This document shows, in pieces, positions 1 through 13,500 of a stretch of DNA of 64,000 bases; positions within the stretch are counted from its first letter, which is position 1, and each line of letters opens with the position of its first letter. This stretch comes from Bilabrum cf. latius (Eukaryota > Bigyra: Bicosoecida > Bigyra > Bicosoecida): positions 248,001 through 312,000 of the forward strand of contig OZ237745.1 in the NCBI GenBank assembly GCA_965178125.1, given 5' to 3'. The translations under genes were made by a program, and so were the position numbers. The notes under the pieces were generated by a model. That model was given only the letters and a program-made list of their open reading frames with translations. It was not told where the DNA came from and made no database searches.

Positions 1-2
1 CA

Positions 3-3000
3 GCGAGACGGGGCGGGGGTAGTCGTGCTGGCGGTGGGCAGCTCACGCAGCACGGGTACGATACCAGCTAGAAAGAGAAGGGGCAAACTCAAAAACTTCA
101 TGACATCCACGGCCAGCCCGCTTCCTTCTCGTCCTACCTCGACCGGACCGACGAGGACGAGGACAGGGACATGGACAGCCGGACTGGTGTGAGGCCTCCG
201 ACCCTCCCCCCTCGTCAAGGCCTTCTTCCAGGCTACCTGCACTAGCGCTCGGGTACCGCTGCTGCTGATATTGGTGTGACTAGTGCGGTTTCTGGCACGG
301 ATGTACCATCGAATTCTAGCAGTGCCAGTGCTATTGCAACTAGCAGAGCTGCGACCTTGCGTGACCCCATGCGAGGCAGCCTGCACGGGCACGGTCGGCT
401 TGCCCAGCAGGCATGGGGTGCTGCAGCTCGAGCTATAGGCCCAGTGCACGCGGCAGGCGGATTCTCGTTGTCGATCTAGCCTGCTGTGGACAGCAGTGAG
501 GCACGACAGCAGCCGCCAGTGCCTTAGTTTAGTTCTTTCCTCGGAGGCCGTGGAGCACTGCGGCAGAGCCATGACGGAGGTCGTGGTCTCGCCATTCTCA
601 GAGGCGGGTCCAAATTGCATCCACACGGCAAGAATGTGCCAGCGAGTGCGCGCCACTCCGGTCGTGAGCGAAACGCTGTCCCAGTGCCGAAGCCAGACAG
701 CGATCACGATCGGTCGGCCAGGCGGCGAAGGTCGATGCCACAGGCAGCCGAGCTTGCCGCCCTGCTCCGACAAGCCGAGGAGCAGGACCTCATCCAGTCC
801 ATGATCGAGGGCGAAATGCCATCGTTTGCTGCAAGCGACGCCAGCGGTCGCATCGCAACCAGTAGGCATGGTAAGCAGCGAAAGTCTCTCGGGGGTACTC
901 ATGGTCGTGCTGGACATGGGCCAAGCATGGTCGTGCTGGATGAGGCACTGCTGTCAGTATCCATGCAAGCCCCAGCTTTGCCCGATGAGATGCAAAACGA
1001 GGCCAACAGTGAAAACCATGATCAATAGGCTGATAGCTAGAACACGACAAGAGGCCAACGCGTTGTGCCCGGTGGATCGCGCTCCCGCAAGAAGCCAGCT
1101 CAATCAACGCAGCCCATCGGCAGGCAGCTGCCTTGGGAGGGGCAACAAGTACGACCGCAAGCAAGACCCAGCAGAAGCTCATCTGTCGATTCTAGCCAAA
1201 GACGATAGTCTGGACGATCGCTGGCAGCACCGGAGTATCACCCCGCGAAGAAGCGCAAGGAGCTGTAGCGCATTAGCTTTCTGGACACATCTCGACTCAC
1301 CGTTGGCTCGTATAGCCGGCAGTAGCCCGCTGGTGACTAGAATGGAAGCCGTTTCCTTGATGTTCAGAGTCACGCTCATGCAGAAACAGCTGAGCTTCGC
1401 AATACTTCTGGCGGACTAATTCATGATCGTGGGAGCACGGTCGGTTTAGGCCAGTAGCTTCGATCTGACCCCAGCAGCGCAGACTAGGCACCAAACGAAG
1501 CTGTATCGCAGGCAAAAGAGGGGGCAAGGCAAAGAAAACTACCATCAAGTGATGTATCACCTCCCAGTGACGAATCGGCGGCTTTGACGGACTCTGCAGG
1601 CCCTGCTCATCCGAGTGAGCCGGGGCGTGCGAGCCATGCACAGCCCGGGCCGCAACCGACGCGACCATCCGCGACCAATAGGCATACATTTGCAAGAGCC
1701 AGCCCCGCAGCTGCCATCCAGGCCCTTGCTACCATGCAGCCTCGAGCAGCTGATATGCCTCGTGGGACCATTGACCTGCAAGAGTGGTGGCGGGTGGGCT
1801 TAGATGGCACAGGCAGGCTGGCCATGCCGCCGGTGGAGCAAAGGTTTGACGAGCCGACGGCCGAGGCCATTGAAGTAGCAATAGAGGAAGCGCACGAATC
1901 GAATTCTAGCATCGGCAACCATTCCGGTGGCAGGAGCAGCAGTCGAGAAGACCATCGCCAGCTTTCGGCGGCCAGGCGGATGGGCGCACATCTCCAACGC
2001 GGGTCTTTCAGGGGCAGCTTGACACGTTCAGGTCCAATATCGCGGCAATCCACGCTGTACGAGCTTGTATTTCCCCAGAGGCAGTTGGGAGAGTCTTTTC
2101 GGAGGTAGTATGCCAAGCGGCCTGACGTGCTTGGCCGGGCAGGCATTCGCACGAAACCAGCCCGAGCTCCGCAGGCACGGATGTTAAAGCATGCACCTGG
2201 TGTTGTTGAGAATCAAGACGAGTACAGTCCGGACAGCAGTAGGCGGGTCAAGTCTAGTCGCTAGGGAAAAGTCCTGCAGGGTATCTCTAGTAGCAATGGC
2301 AGGGATGGTGGTGATGCAGAAGACGATGTCGATTCCAGCTTGCTCGATGTGAGCGACAGCGAGGGACAGCGGGGCCCAAGTCCGGCAGACAGCGGGGTGT
2401 CGCGACCGTTGTTACCCGCATAGCGGGAGATCCGTCCAGCGGGACGAGCGAGCGACGATGTTGCTGCTTGTGGGGGCTTGGCAGGCGTCGATGACAGCTT
2501 CTTCTCGGACGATGGCGATCAAGGCAGCCGGCAGCATCAGAAGCAGCAAGCTCTGCAAGCGCCACAAACGGGCGCCATGCAGCGCCCACGTCCTTCGAGC
2601 AACCAAGACGGGGATTCTAAATCCTCCATTGCCTAGAATACTGCTCCCGGCTCCCCTAAGCGGGGCAGTAGGCTGGCAGCCATGGAGCGTGCCAAGGCCC
2701 TTGTGGAGCGGCTGGACAGGGCAAGGGCCGAGAGGAAGATCCACGGAGAGCCACTGGTACGGAGGACCGAATCAGCGCACGAGTCCACGGTTGGACACCA
2801 TCCCGGGGCAGCGCAGCCCACCGGCAGGCTTCCTCCCAACAAACGGCCCAAGCTCAAGCCGTTGAAGCAACGGAAGGCAGGCAGCTCGCGAACGGCGAAA
2901 TCTGGGAGGCGAGGCTTGCGCAGCGGGTTGCAGACAAAGAGGCCCAGCCTGACTGCGACCAGCTCGGTCTCTGCCGTGGGCGCTCCCAGCGGCAAACAGA

Positions 3001-3500
3001 ACATCCTGGCCAAAGGTGACTTGAAGGGCAAGGCCAGGAGAGTGCCAACGGCCAAAAAGTAGGGTGTCCAGGGGCATGGGCATATGCGGAGCACCGGAAA
3101 GGCACGGGGTGGGGCCACAAAGCTGCGGTAGAGCTAGCGTGCCACTGGTACCGCGAGTACTGCTTCACCAAGCCTGGTGCGGTCTTCAGGTCACAGTCAA
3201 GGCCGTCGGAGCCGAGGCAGCGGAAGCCGCTTTGGGCGGCGAACTACAGCCAGTGCTCGACCGATAGGCAAGGGGAGAAATTCTTCCATGCCTCGCGATT
3301 TCCGGTCCCGGAAGCAGCGGCGAGTCGCAGCGGCGCGCGCTGGTTCTCGGGAAACGCTGCTAGCAGGGGCGAAAAAGCAGGACACGAGCGCTTTCTCCAG
3401 GCACGGTCTGGTTGCATTCGCTCGTGCGCCGATTCCAGGAGATAGGAAGCCCTGGGGATCTGTCGGGCAGGCCCTAGGGGAGCAGCCCAGGCGTGGGTGA
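3..3500 (+). CDS. Large low-complexity protein, C-terminal part (5' end outside window)
   Basis: One frame runs from base 3 to a TGA at 3498-3500 without a single TAA or TGA, crossed only by about nineteen TAG codons, several beside CAG or CAA (for example CAG TAG near 1320). About 1165 residues are visible and the start lies upstream. The protein is rich in Ser, Arg, Gly and Ala, with basic stretches and a short charged helical segment near 2682-2770. I recognise no domain. The length of the open frame argues for real coding sequence, because TAA and TGA occur freely in the other frames. An unseen short intron cannot be excluded. It may be the disordered tail of a larger enzyme that starts to the left. 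The next gene starts about 100 bases downstream on the same strand. Confidence 0.6.
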
Positions 3501-3605
3501 CCTTGACCAAGTAGCCCCCCCCTCTAGCTCGGCGGCGCCGCTCACCCCCAAGACTCAGGGCCAGTGGTTCCGCTTGCTGTGTGCTCGGCATCGAACGTAA
3601 CAAGC

Positions 3606-6600
3606 ATGTTCAACCCTTGGGTTGTTGGTGGGGTATCGATCTCTTTGGTTGGTTTATGCATCTGTTTTGCAGTCGCTTGGGCCTCTTGCTGCGATCGCGC
3701 GACGAGGCATGCAAAGAGGAACTTTGGCGGACCTCGCCTGGCATTGGAATCCGCCTTGCTCACGCCGCGCCCGGCAGCCCCTCATACTTCAGCATCCATA
3801 AAGCTCTGGCTACAGCGGAGTATTGCAAATGAGTCTAACTTGTTGACCTCAGAGAAAGATCGAGGTGCCACGGAGGTGACGCACGCCAAGCGAGATATAA
3901 TCGCGGCAGATACGCGCAGAAACAGACTTTTCTTGCAAGCCAGCGAGTAGAACTGGCTCCAAGAAACGGTTCATAAGCTTCGTGTCCGCATGGCACGGCA
4001 CCGCCTCGTGTACTGGCAGGCCATCACGCAGTTCGTCGCGACGATCCTGAAGTCTGGGTGGAGGACCGTCCCCGTTGAAGCTACCGCAGCAGATACGGCC
4101 ACAATGCTTCGTGACGATAAAAGCATTGGGTAGGACATGCAGGCGCTGCTGGCGGCAGAGCACCTATGTGTCAGCCTGCTCGGATCTTGCCTCGGAGGCG
4201 GGCCGACCAGCAAGCTCGCCATCTCCAGATCGCTCTCGCAGATGCACCAGGCCCTCGCATTCTGGCACCCGGGCCTTGCGACAGAGCTGCAGCAAGCCCA
4301 AGTCGCGCCCGAGCTGTACGCCGGGGCCTGGTCGCAGAGCGCCTGGGCAGAGGTTGTGTCCCCACTGGAGGCGGCTACCCTGTGGAAGACCGCCGCGGAC
4401 TGCTCCCTGCAGCTCGGCACGACCGCCTCAAGAATAGTAGACATGCACTCGGTTGCCGTCATGGCGAGCCAGACAGCAGCGCTACGCACGGCGCAGTCGA
4501 GGGCGGGCAGCAGCAGTCGCGGGAAGCGCAGCGCGCAGTACGCCCAGGACGAAGCAATGATGACCATGCTGTCCCACCTGGCGGAGGTGAAGCGCGGCTC
4601 CATCCCGCTGGACTGGGGCGCGTGCATGCAGCGAGCGGTTGCAACCGCAAGAGCATCCCCGCGACTCCTGTGCCTGGGTGACGTGGCCCCAGCTGCCGTG
4701 CTCGATACCCTGAGGCTGCGGGGGCAGGTGCTCCGACTGGCCCGGCAGGCGAGCAGCTGGCTGGCGCAAGCAGCGGAAGGGGAAGAAAAGAGCAAGACGG
4801 GCGTGGGCGGGAGCACCAGCACAACGCAGCCCCTCCTGCTTGCCCTCAGGGCGCGGTGCGCGATATTCCGCGCGATCCTGCTGGCGGTCCTCGAACCCCC
4901 CGTGACCCCCGCAGTGGGGGCACTCCTCCTGAGCGGAGCCACGGCTCCGGGCCCTGCCCGACCCCCATCGGTGGTCGCGCGGGCAGAGGCAGCCGCATAG
5001 TCTGTCACGACGTGGGCAACCAACCAGCCGCCAGCACGCGATGCGAAGGCATAGGCAGCGGTGAAGGCGACCAACACCCAAAGCAGCGGTGGCAGCGGGG
5101 CTCGGGGCAGGTCGGCTACACCGCGGGCTGCTGCTGATTGCCCGTCGCCACGTGCTGGGCCGGAGGCCCTCGATTTCAGCGACGGCCTGACAGATCCACC
5201 TGCTCTTCCGACGGCCGCCGGGGCGCTGGCCAGGGCGGTCGCTGCATGCGTCGTGGACGATGCGCCGAGCTCCGACGGATTCCGCGGTCCATCGGTCGAG
5301 TCATCCAGTGCCCAGCAGCTTGCTGCACTGCCCTCCCTTTTGGCCCCTGCCTTGCTGGACGCTGCCAAACTAGGCAAGCAGGAGCTGCTGCGCTGCACAG
5401 CGGCATGTGTGGACGTGGATGATGCGCGCCGCTTGCTGGCTCACAGCGACATTGACCTGATCGACCTCAGGGAGGACGCATCGTGGGAGCAGCACGTTGA
5501 GCTGAAGCGAAGAATCATGCAGCCCGATGCTGCCGACCTGACTGGCCTCTCCGGCTCCAGAAGCTACGTGCCCCCATCACTGCCTGGCACATCGCGGAGT
5601 GACCGGACTGACAGGGCCAGTGCACGAGGAGCTGCTCCACGCGTGGGAGCTCCTGGACACAGTGCTTCAAGAGTGCGCGGCGCGAGTGGGTCAAGTGGTG
5701 CGAGTGGGGCATGCGCACTGCAAGCGAGTCCCAGGGCTCATTCAGTCTTGCCGTCGGTTGAAGGGACGTCGTCGGCGAGAGGGCGGGACTCCAGCGGATC
5801 ACCGGTCAAGCAGTGGCTGGCTGATGCAGACAAGAGCAACGGCAGGATGGAAAAAGAAGTGTCCACGGGCAGCATGAGCAGCGTGAATTCCTCTGCTACT
5901 CCGCACCCGTCTGCAATGGACAGTGCCGTGACATCGACACACCTTCCAACGCATCGTGACCCGCACCTCGCTAGCCCCCGGACAAGAGGCGAGGGTGACA
6001 ACGTAGGCGGTCTGCGCCGCGGGACTCTTCGATTACACCGCATTGCAGTGCAACTGCCAGCTGGCCACCGACGGCTGGTGGAACGCGCGGACGTCGCGGC
6101 AAGGGATGATGATTCGCTCACCGAGCGAGCCCTGGGCATCGGCCTGGCGCTTGCGATAGGGGAGGCTGAGAGGCAATGCTAGAGCCATCCACGCCAAGCA
6201 TAGTAGGTGTAGAGAGAAAGACTGGGTGTGACATAGCAGTCAGATGCGGCAGACAACCGCGACCCATCGACTGCTGCGCCCGAGCATCAGCACGCCGAAC
6301 TCGCGGTTTCGGCAGCACAGGTCAGTCCTGCTCGCATGAGGGCCAGTGGTGGGATGGCCCGGTCGCTGGCAGGTAGGAGAGAGTCAGGCAGCGGGCGGGT
6401 CGAGCTGACACCTAGCCGCGGGAGCAACCGCAGCGGCTCCGATGGCTCGGGGCGTGGTTCACTTGACCACCTGGAATCAGCGGCTGGAGTATCCGGCGGG
6501 GCCCTGCAGCAACAGCGGCAGCCACCAGCTCCCGATGCGGCAGCGGCCGGGCCAGCACCCATAGAGGTACCCAGCAGCTCTAGCAACGGGAGATTACGTG

Positions 6601-7322
6601 CTCCTCGCCGCAGGGTCACCGCGGCGCCGGTTCCGCAAGCGGATCTCCAGGCCATGTGGCCTCATCGGCCGTGGAGTGGGAAGGCGCTGGGGGCAGCCGA
6701 GATGCTGGCTCGGTGCCTGGCTTGGGGTGCCTGGAGGGCGGCGGGGGGACTGATAGGGGATATTTCGGTGCAACCAGATGGCAGTGGAGGTATTTCAGAC
6801 CTAGGTGCGCAGGCTAGGGGCGAGCATGCTGAGGGGCAGCTGCTGCGGAGAGTGCTTCGTTCGTCGGCAGAGATTCGCGGCGAGATGGACGACCTGCTCT
6901 AGCCCATGGGCGTGCAATCAGGGCCTGCAGATGCTGTGCCGATCGATGAGAAACTGTGTGGCAAGCGCGAGCTGAGCTTCGCCGAATCGGAGACTGGAAC
7001 GGTATCCTAGGCCTTTTCTGATGGTGCGACCAGAACGATTGGAATCGGTCGCAAGGGGCATGCGACCATGATGCGCGGCCTTCGCCAAGTGGTGGAAGAC
7101 ATTTCAATTGGATGCCGTATTGGGGCTAGTGAGGCTCCTCGAATGCAAGATGCTTTCGAGGGTGGTCCGGCTGGTGCAACGGCTCTAGTTTCGACTTCGC
7201 ACTCGGCTGGAGGAGCAGTTGTGCTGCTGGCCCATTCGAGCGTGTCAGTTCTGGCACGTGCAGCTAATTTGGTCGCGGCGCATGGAAGAATCCCAGGTGT
7301 AGCCTGCATGATACTCGTTTAA
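3606..7322 (+). CDS. Unknown 1238-residue protein with N-terminal membrane segment
   Basis: The first ATG after the preceding gene's stop opens a frame that reaches TAA at 7320-7322, interrupted only by about eleven TAG codons. They include the cluster TAG TAG GTG TAG near 6201, which would read QQVQ in a Gln-rich patch. Residues about 5-28 are hydrophobic (VVGGVSISLVGLCICFAVAW), a likely signal anchor. Residues about 130-450 are helical and Ala/Leu-rich, perhaps a folded domain, followed by a long Ser/Gly/Arg-rich region. I do not recognise a family. Only this gene and the beta-helix gene end in TAA; the other eighteen end in TGA. The first kinase gene starts 220 bases downstream in the same orientation. 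Confidence 0.6.
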
Positions 7323-7541
7323 TTCACAATTTAAAATGCGGGGGTTCGACTAGTCTAGGTTCCGCAGCGTTACCGCCGGGGATTGCGCGGTGCCACCCTG
7401 GACAGGCCTCACAACTGCAGAAAACTGCGTTGCGAGCCACAGTGTTCTACCCGCGGCACAGCATAATTTAACCCAAGGGCGAGAAAACATTCAAATTCTC
7501 GAGCATTGTTACGTCCTTCAAAGCATAATAGAAGGCCAAGC

Positions 7542-10500
7542 ATGCTGTCGAGCCCGGCCTCGAACGGACAGGTACGCAACAACACAAAGGATGAACCTCC
7601 CGCTTGGAGAGTCTGTGGCGTGCATCCGATTTGGTGGGGTGCGTTGGTGCTGCTAGCATGTGTTTCTATCACAGCTTTGGTGTCGGTTCTCGCACAGAGC
7701 AGCCAGATAGATAGGAACTACGACACCTTCCAAGACAGGGCCCGGCTGCGAGTGAATGCTCTTGCGCAGGCATTCTACAGTCACTTTCCAGAGCTAGCCG
7801 GCTTGCGGGCTGTGCTTGAAGGAGATGCAACGAGCACTGAATATCTGGGACTGCGGCGTTTCGGTGCAGAGAGTATAGCAGATCAGATCGTCGCAGCAAA
7901 CCCTGGCAGGGTGTCTGGTGTCGGCTACAACTTAGAGGTGGATCGAGTCCATATCGGAGTAGTAGCACAACAGCTAGATGCAGTATATTCCAACAATGCC
8001 AACCGCGTGCAGGGCCAGGGGCTGCTGGCCTTCGGACCTACCGGCCTGCGGCCTTTGTCACAAGCGAATCAAACCGAGGTATCTTCTCGGCGATCCATGC
8101 CAATCGTCATGCTTGGTAATTACAATGACAGTACAGTGACAGCCATGGGCCTAGACCTTTCGACGAATGCTTTCCGTTTCAAGGCGCTCGAGACTGCGAC
8201 TCAATTCCAGTCGTTCGCGACTACTCCTCCACTCGTGCTAGTGTCGAGGACAGGACTCTAGCGAGGTATTCTGGTCGCAGCTCCGGTGTATTCGAATCGT
8301 GGAATGGAACCGGGAGGGGGCATCGACGTCCTCCCTCGGAACATCGACGTGGGCGCCCTCGCCGGAGACATCGCGCCCGGCATCAACCGCATCACCGGGG
8401 ACCAGAGGGTGGTGCAGCAGGAGCAATACACCCACAATGCGACCGATGCGTGCGGAGAGGCCTTCAGAGCTGTTTGCCTGCCCTTCACTTCTGCAGAGGA
8501 CGCGCTGGCTGCCTACAACCAGAGCCTCATCGACGTGCAAGAGGGCAGGAGGGAACACCCCCTGGAGCCGTGCAGCAGCAGGTGCGTGAACGGGCACATC
8601 ATGAGAGGGCACGTGATCGCGGCGTTTTTCTTTGCTGCGATCTCCAACGAAGCAGAGCTGGTGCGCGACGTGGATTCCCCAGTGGCCATCTACAGCGAGG
8701 ACGTGACCGACTTGGTGCGGGAAGCGGAGGAGAGGCTGAGCGACGGGGACGGCGGGCTCAACGGACAAATCGAGACCGAGTACGACGAGTATGCATATGC
8801 TGTGGCCTCTCCTGGATTTTAGCAACTGGCTAATTCGCCTCTCTTTGACCTGTTTTCCGTCGGCACAGATGCGGTGCCTCGTCATGACGTCCCTGCTGGG
8901 CTGGGTCAGTTCCAGTACGCCATCAATGACGTCAATCAGGTGGATGACCCGGCCTCCGACGAGGCTCAGGAGCAGGTCCTGAGCTACGTTAAAGAGCGTG
9001 ACTCGGGGGATGTGCGGGAGGTGCTGGGATACCTCGTCCCTGTGGGGAACAGGGTGTGGTCCGTCCACGTGGCGATCACTGATGAGTTCCTTGAAAATCA
9101 GGGCACCTCCGCACTCGTTGCGCCACTCCTGGCAGGAATCCTCATATCCATTGCTATCACTGCGCTCGTGGCAGGTGCGTTCATTCAGTCCAGGACACAA
9201 CAGCTGCGTGACCACAGGGAAAGATCGGAGCAGAAGGCTCGATTCGAAGCAGCACAAAAGGCCCACCAGATCCTCGTGTCTTTCGTGGTGCACGAGCAGC
9301 GCAATCCACTGCACCTGTGCAGTGGCAGCCTGGGCATGCTGAAAGAGGCCTAGGCAGGCGCGGGGGAGGCCACCGAGCAGGCTCTGGCCGTGCTTGACAG
9401 CGCCCTGAGGCGTAATAGAACCGTGGCTGCCCAGTGCGAGAGGGCGGCTGAGCGGCTGCTGACGGCGGCGCAGATGGACGACACGTCAGATGAGCTGGTA
9501 TCGAGCGAAGCTCCGGCCGCAGCTGGATCTTCGAGCCGGGGTGGCAAGCGGCTGGAGCAGCAGGCCAAGGCTCTGCGGGACCTTGGGTCAGCCAAGAGGA
9601 AGTTGGATGCGGGGGGGCAGCAGCTGCAGCACGCGAGACAGCTGGTGGGCCAGGCCCACGGCCAGATCCAGGCGGGTGGTGGCGACATGGACGTCATCCA
9701 CCAGGGCACAGAGACCCTACATCGGCTGGTGAACGACCTGCTCGACCTCAGCAGGCTGCATCAGGGCAAGCTGCCCATCGCACCCGCGCCCATGGACCCC
9801 CGGAGGTTGATCGTAGCAGTGGCCTCCAGCCACCAGTCGTTCGCAGAAGTGCCTCTTCGGTTCCACGTGTCTGCCTCTGTGCCCCCCGTGGTGATCGCAG
9901 ACGAGCTGAGGATCACGCAGATTCTCGCCAACGGCCTGACAAACGCGGCAAAGTTCTGCAAGAAGGGGTACATCATGGTAGACCTTCAGGTGCGGCTGAG
10001 GCCAGTCAGCAAGCAGATCGTTGAGGAGGAAATCAGGTCCAGCAGGTGGGCCCGCATGTACTATGAGAACGCTTCCAACTCGTCGTGGAATGTCCACAAC
10101 CACTTCAAGATGCTGCAATGGGCCATGGACCGAGAGGCCGAAGTTCTTGAGGAGACTGGAGCCTCAGTCACAAGCGATGGCTCAGTACGCCAGTTCGAGC
10201 AGAGAGATCTCGCTGAGACACGGAAAGCGCTCGGCATTATGGACCAAGTCGACGCACAGGCCGCTGGGATGGGGCAAGGATCAACCAACTGCATGTCTGG
10301 AAGTGCAGGTACGCTTGATGACGAGCAGGTGCAGCGCCACTTGCGGAAGATCAGGCAGGAGCAGCTGGATGCCTGCACCGACCTATGCGATGGATCCAAG
10401 GAGGCGGGGGCAAATCTACTGAGGGCAATTGAGGAAGCAAAGGCCAGCAAGTCATCGGCTCTGGGCGCACCGGTGCTTCGTAAAGTGAAGCGCTTTTGTC

Positions 10501-13500
10501 GTGGTGCGTCGTGCCGGCCGGTTGGCGGCCCTGTTGCAGCTACAATGGCTGCAGTGCCCAGCGCTGTGGACCGTGTGCTGCCCCCTGGTCGGCTGCTCAG
10601 CGGTTTCTCGCCAATGAATGATCGATCTGGCCGTTTGAATGGAAAGGATGTTGCTGCGCTTCCAGGGGTAGTTCGAGCTCTGGGGCTATTGGAGAGCGAT
10701 GGGGAGCGCTCTGCTTCTAGTCGGCTGGCGCTCGACGTGGAGACGCTGACGAACAGGGTGCTGCGACCGATGACCACAGAATCGATCGAGTTGGAGGCAG
10801 GCCAAAGTGATCTGGGCTTGGCTGCTGGAGCGGCTGGCCAACAGCCGCCATCTGACAAATCAGACGTCGATGCTGCTGGCAATCTCGCCAGCGCCACTAG
10901 CATGGATCACACGTACGTCCTGCCCATGCTCGTATTTAGGGTGATTGACACTGGCAGGGGCTTGGGCAAGGCGAACGCAGGCGGTCGTCAGTTATTTTCC
11001 GCATTTGTCACCGGCGATGCCAAGAAAGATGTCGCCTCATCGAAGGGAGCAGGCTCTGGTGCTGCTGGCAGGCCGCGCGAGAACACTGAGGAACTAGGAC
11101 GAAGTTCGGATTCCGAGTCACCGGACGGTCCGTCAGACGTTGAAAACTAGACTTCCTCTGGAAGCAGCGGATTCAATCCTGCGGCACCGGATGGAAGCGC
11201 CAGCTCAGTTGCCAAGCAGAAAGGTTCTGGCCTGGGGCTGGCTATGGCGGAGGAGCTGACCAAGCAGATGGGCGGGACCATCGGCCTGAGGACGGAGAAG
11301 AGGAAGAAGAGGACCGTGCTGGAGGTGGCGCTGCCGCTGCGGCCCCCGTGGCGCGTGGTCCGAAGGATGGAGGCAGGGGCGGTGAGCAAGCTGCCAAGGG
11401 ATGCCAGCGCAATGTGGGAGCAGCGACTGCAGGTGGAGATGCAGGCGGTGGAGCGTGCCATTTTACGACTCTCTCGAGGGGACACCAAGGGCGCTTTGGA
11501 TGAGTGCAGCGCCAGGAAGATCAGCAGCGAGTCTTACGGCACGGACAACGGCGGGCTAGTACAGGTGCCCCTAGTCGATGTCTCGGAATGCGACGCGGCA
11601 AGGCCTCCGAGCAACGTGTCAGCTGGTGCTGTCGAGTCCAAGACAGCTGGAAGCTCCGGCCGGAACGTCCATTCGTCTTTGGGCAAGAAGGACCCTCGCA
11701 TTGTAGACAGGCTTAATGACTAGCTCTCGCTGAGCAATGCATGCGTGCGCGGAGGTGACGCGCAGGCCTCAACCGGCACCGAGCGCGAGTTGCCGTTGCA
11801 GGGGTCTGCGTCGCCGACTGTTCAGAATCTGCGGCCTTCGGACACAGCGGCTGTCCCGCCGCTTGCATCAGCAATACCGCCTGCAAATCCGCCTGTGGTA
11901 TCTGGCGGGCAAACGCGCACAGGCAAGCAAGAAGGACGAAGCAGCGCAAGCCTCCTTGCGCCAGACCAGCAACTCCAAGAATCAACGCCTAGTGTATACC
12001 AGCGACGGACCCCCGCGGCAACGGGACTGGGACTGTCCTAGCGATCCAGATCCATCAGCAGGGTTGTTCCTGGGACGAAGCCTCCGTCCAAGACCAGCCG
12101 CCGGCAGCAAGCAGTGCTCCACGCTCTAGAGGAGGTTCACGCAGCCCTCAACGCAGGCCCACCTGACGATTCTGGTGCGGACTCTGCACGCCGGCCCGAC
12201 GGCAGCCAGGCTGTAGGGGAGGGCTCTGTGGATGCACTCGACATCCCAATCAAAGTCGACACGCTTGACGCCGTGCTGTCGCTCAAGAAGTCGTTGCTGA
12301 GAGCCTTGTTGGTTCACATGCGCTCCCTTAGCGGACGCTTCGACGAGTAGGAGCGAAGGGCAGTGGCAGGGGCTCCTGCACGGCCGGGAGACAAGCGGCC
12401 ACCGAGCGGCAGCAATCCGTCGACCGATGACACGAGCTAGAGCCAGAAGCGGAGAGCCGTTTCGAACCGAAATGCTTCTACCAATTCTGCCGGTACATCC
12501 AGGAGTGGCAGTGGTGGAGCCGAACTAACAAAAAGCACTCCGGTACCTGCTGCATCGGCCGCGGGGCGATGGTCAGAGCGCGTGAGGATGGGCCAGGACG
12601 TTGCATCCAGGAGGCGGGACCCGCGATTGGACAAGCTGGATGCTCGAGAGAACATCAGGAACGCATCACAAGCAACCACACCAAGCGACGGGAAAGCAAC
12701 GTCATCTTCTGGTGCTGCCGCAAGCTTGGCAGCTGCGGAAGGAGTCCCTGGCATGCAACCACCAAACAAGTGGTCTTCCAAGACGAGCGGGCCTACAAGG
12801 GATTCCTCTGACGGTAGGGTGCAGTCCTCGTAGATTGGCGACGATTTGACCGCTGTGGATAAAATGGATGACGGCAACTCTGACGGCTAGACGGACAACT
12901 AGGGTGACTCTGGTCTGCTGGCTCCGCGGGCCCGGCACCGGTCATCTGAGGCCTTCGAGGCTACGATTGGCCAATCATTGGAGCGTGCCACTGCTGGGGC
13001 ATCTTCCGGCGCTTCTGCGGTAAGCCTGCTGCGCGATGCCTTCAGGAGGGGTCTTGTAGGAAGCACCAGCACCAGCACCACATCCAGCACCAGAGACCGT
13101 CGGAGCTCCACGACACTGCCGAGCGCTAGTAGCGCGCGTGCAATGCAAACAGGTGGTGCTTCTAGTGCGGCTGCTGCGTCGTTGTCGCTCCCGGCGGGCG
13201 TGCTCAGCGGCCTGCATGTGCTCGTGGTAGACGACGAGCGGGCACTCCGCCGCATGGCTACTCGGATGCTGCAACGGCTGGGCGCGACGTCAGAGGAGCT
13301 TGAGGACGGGCACCAGTGCGAGGCGGTGCTGAAGGGCAGGGGGTAGCTGCCGCGACTCGAGCGAGACCAGGGCGCGAGCGCGGGCCCGGGTTCACCCGAT
13401 GGGAAAGCAGCCGGTAGTGGTGACAAGCAGTTCGATTTGATTCTGATGGATATCGTGATGGTGCACTCGAGAGGCACGGACGTGTGCAAGCACCTGCTGG

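Noticed and set aside
3971-5398. Long antisense open frame (475 codons)
   Set aside because: Shadow of the plus-strand gene in GC-rich DNA; Ala/Ser/Arg composition without any family motif.
7330-7380. Possible tRNA (GGTTCGA-like T-arm near 7342), checked as a suppressor candidate
   Set aside because: No complementary T-stem, acceptor stem or anticodon arm can be drawn. I found no tRNA gene in the window.
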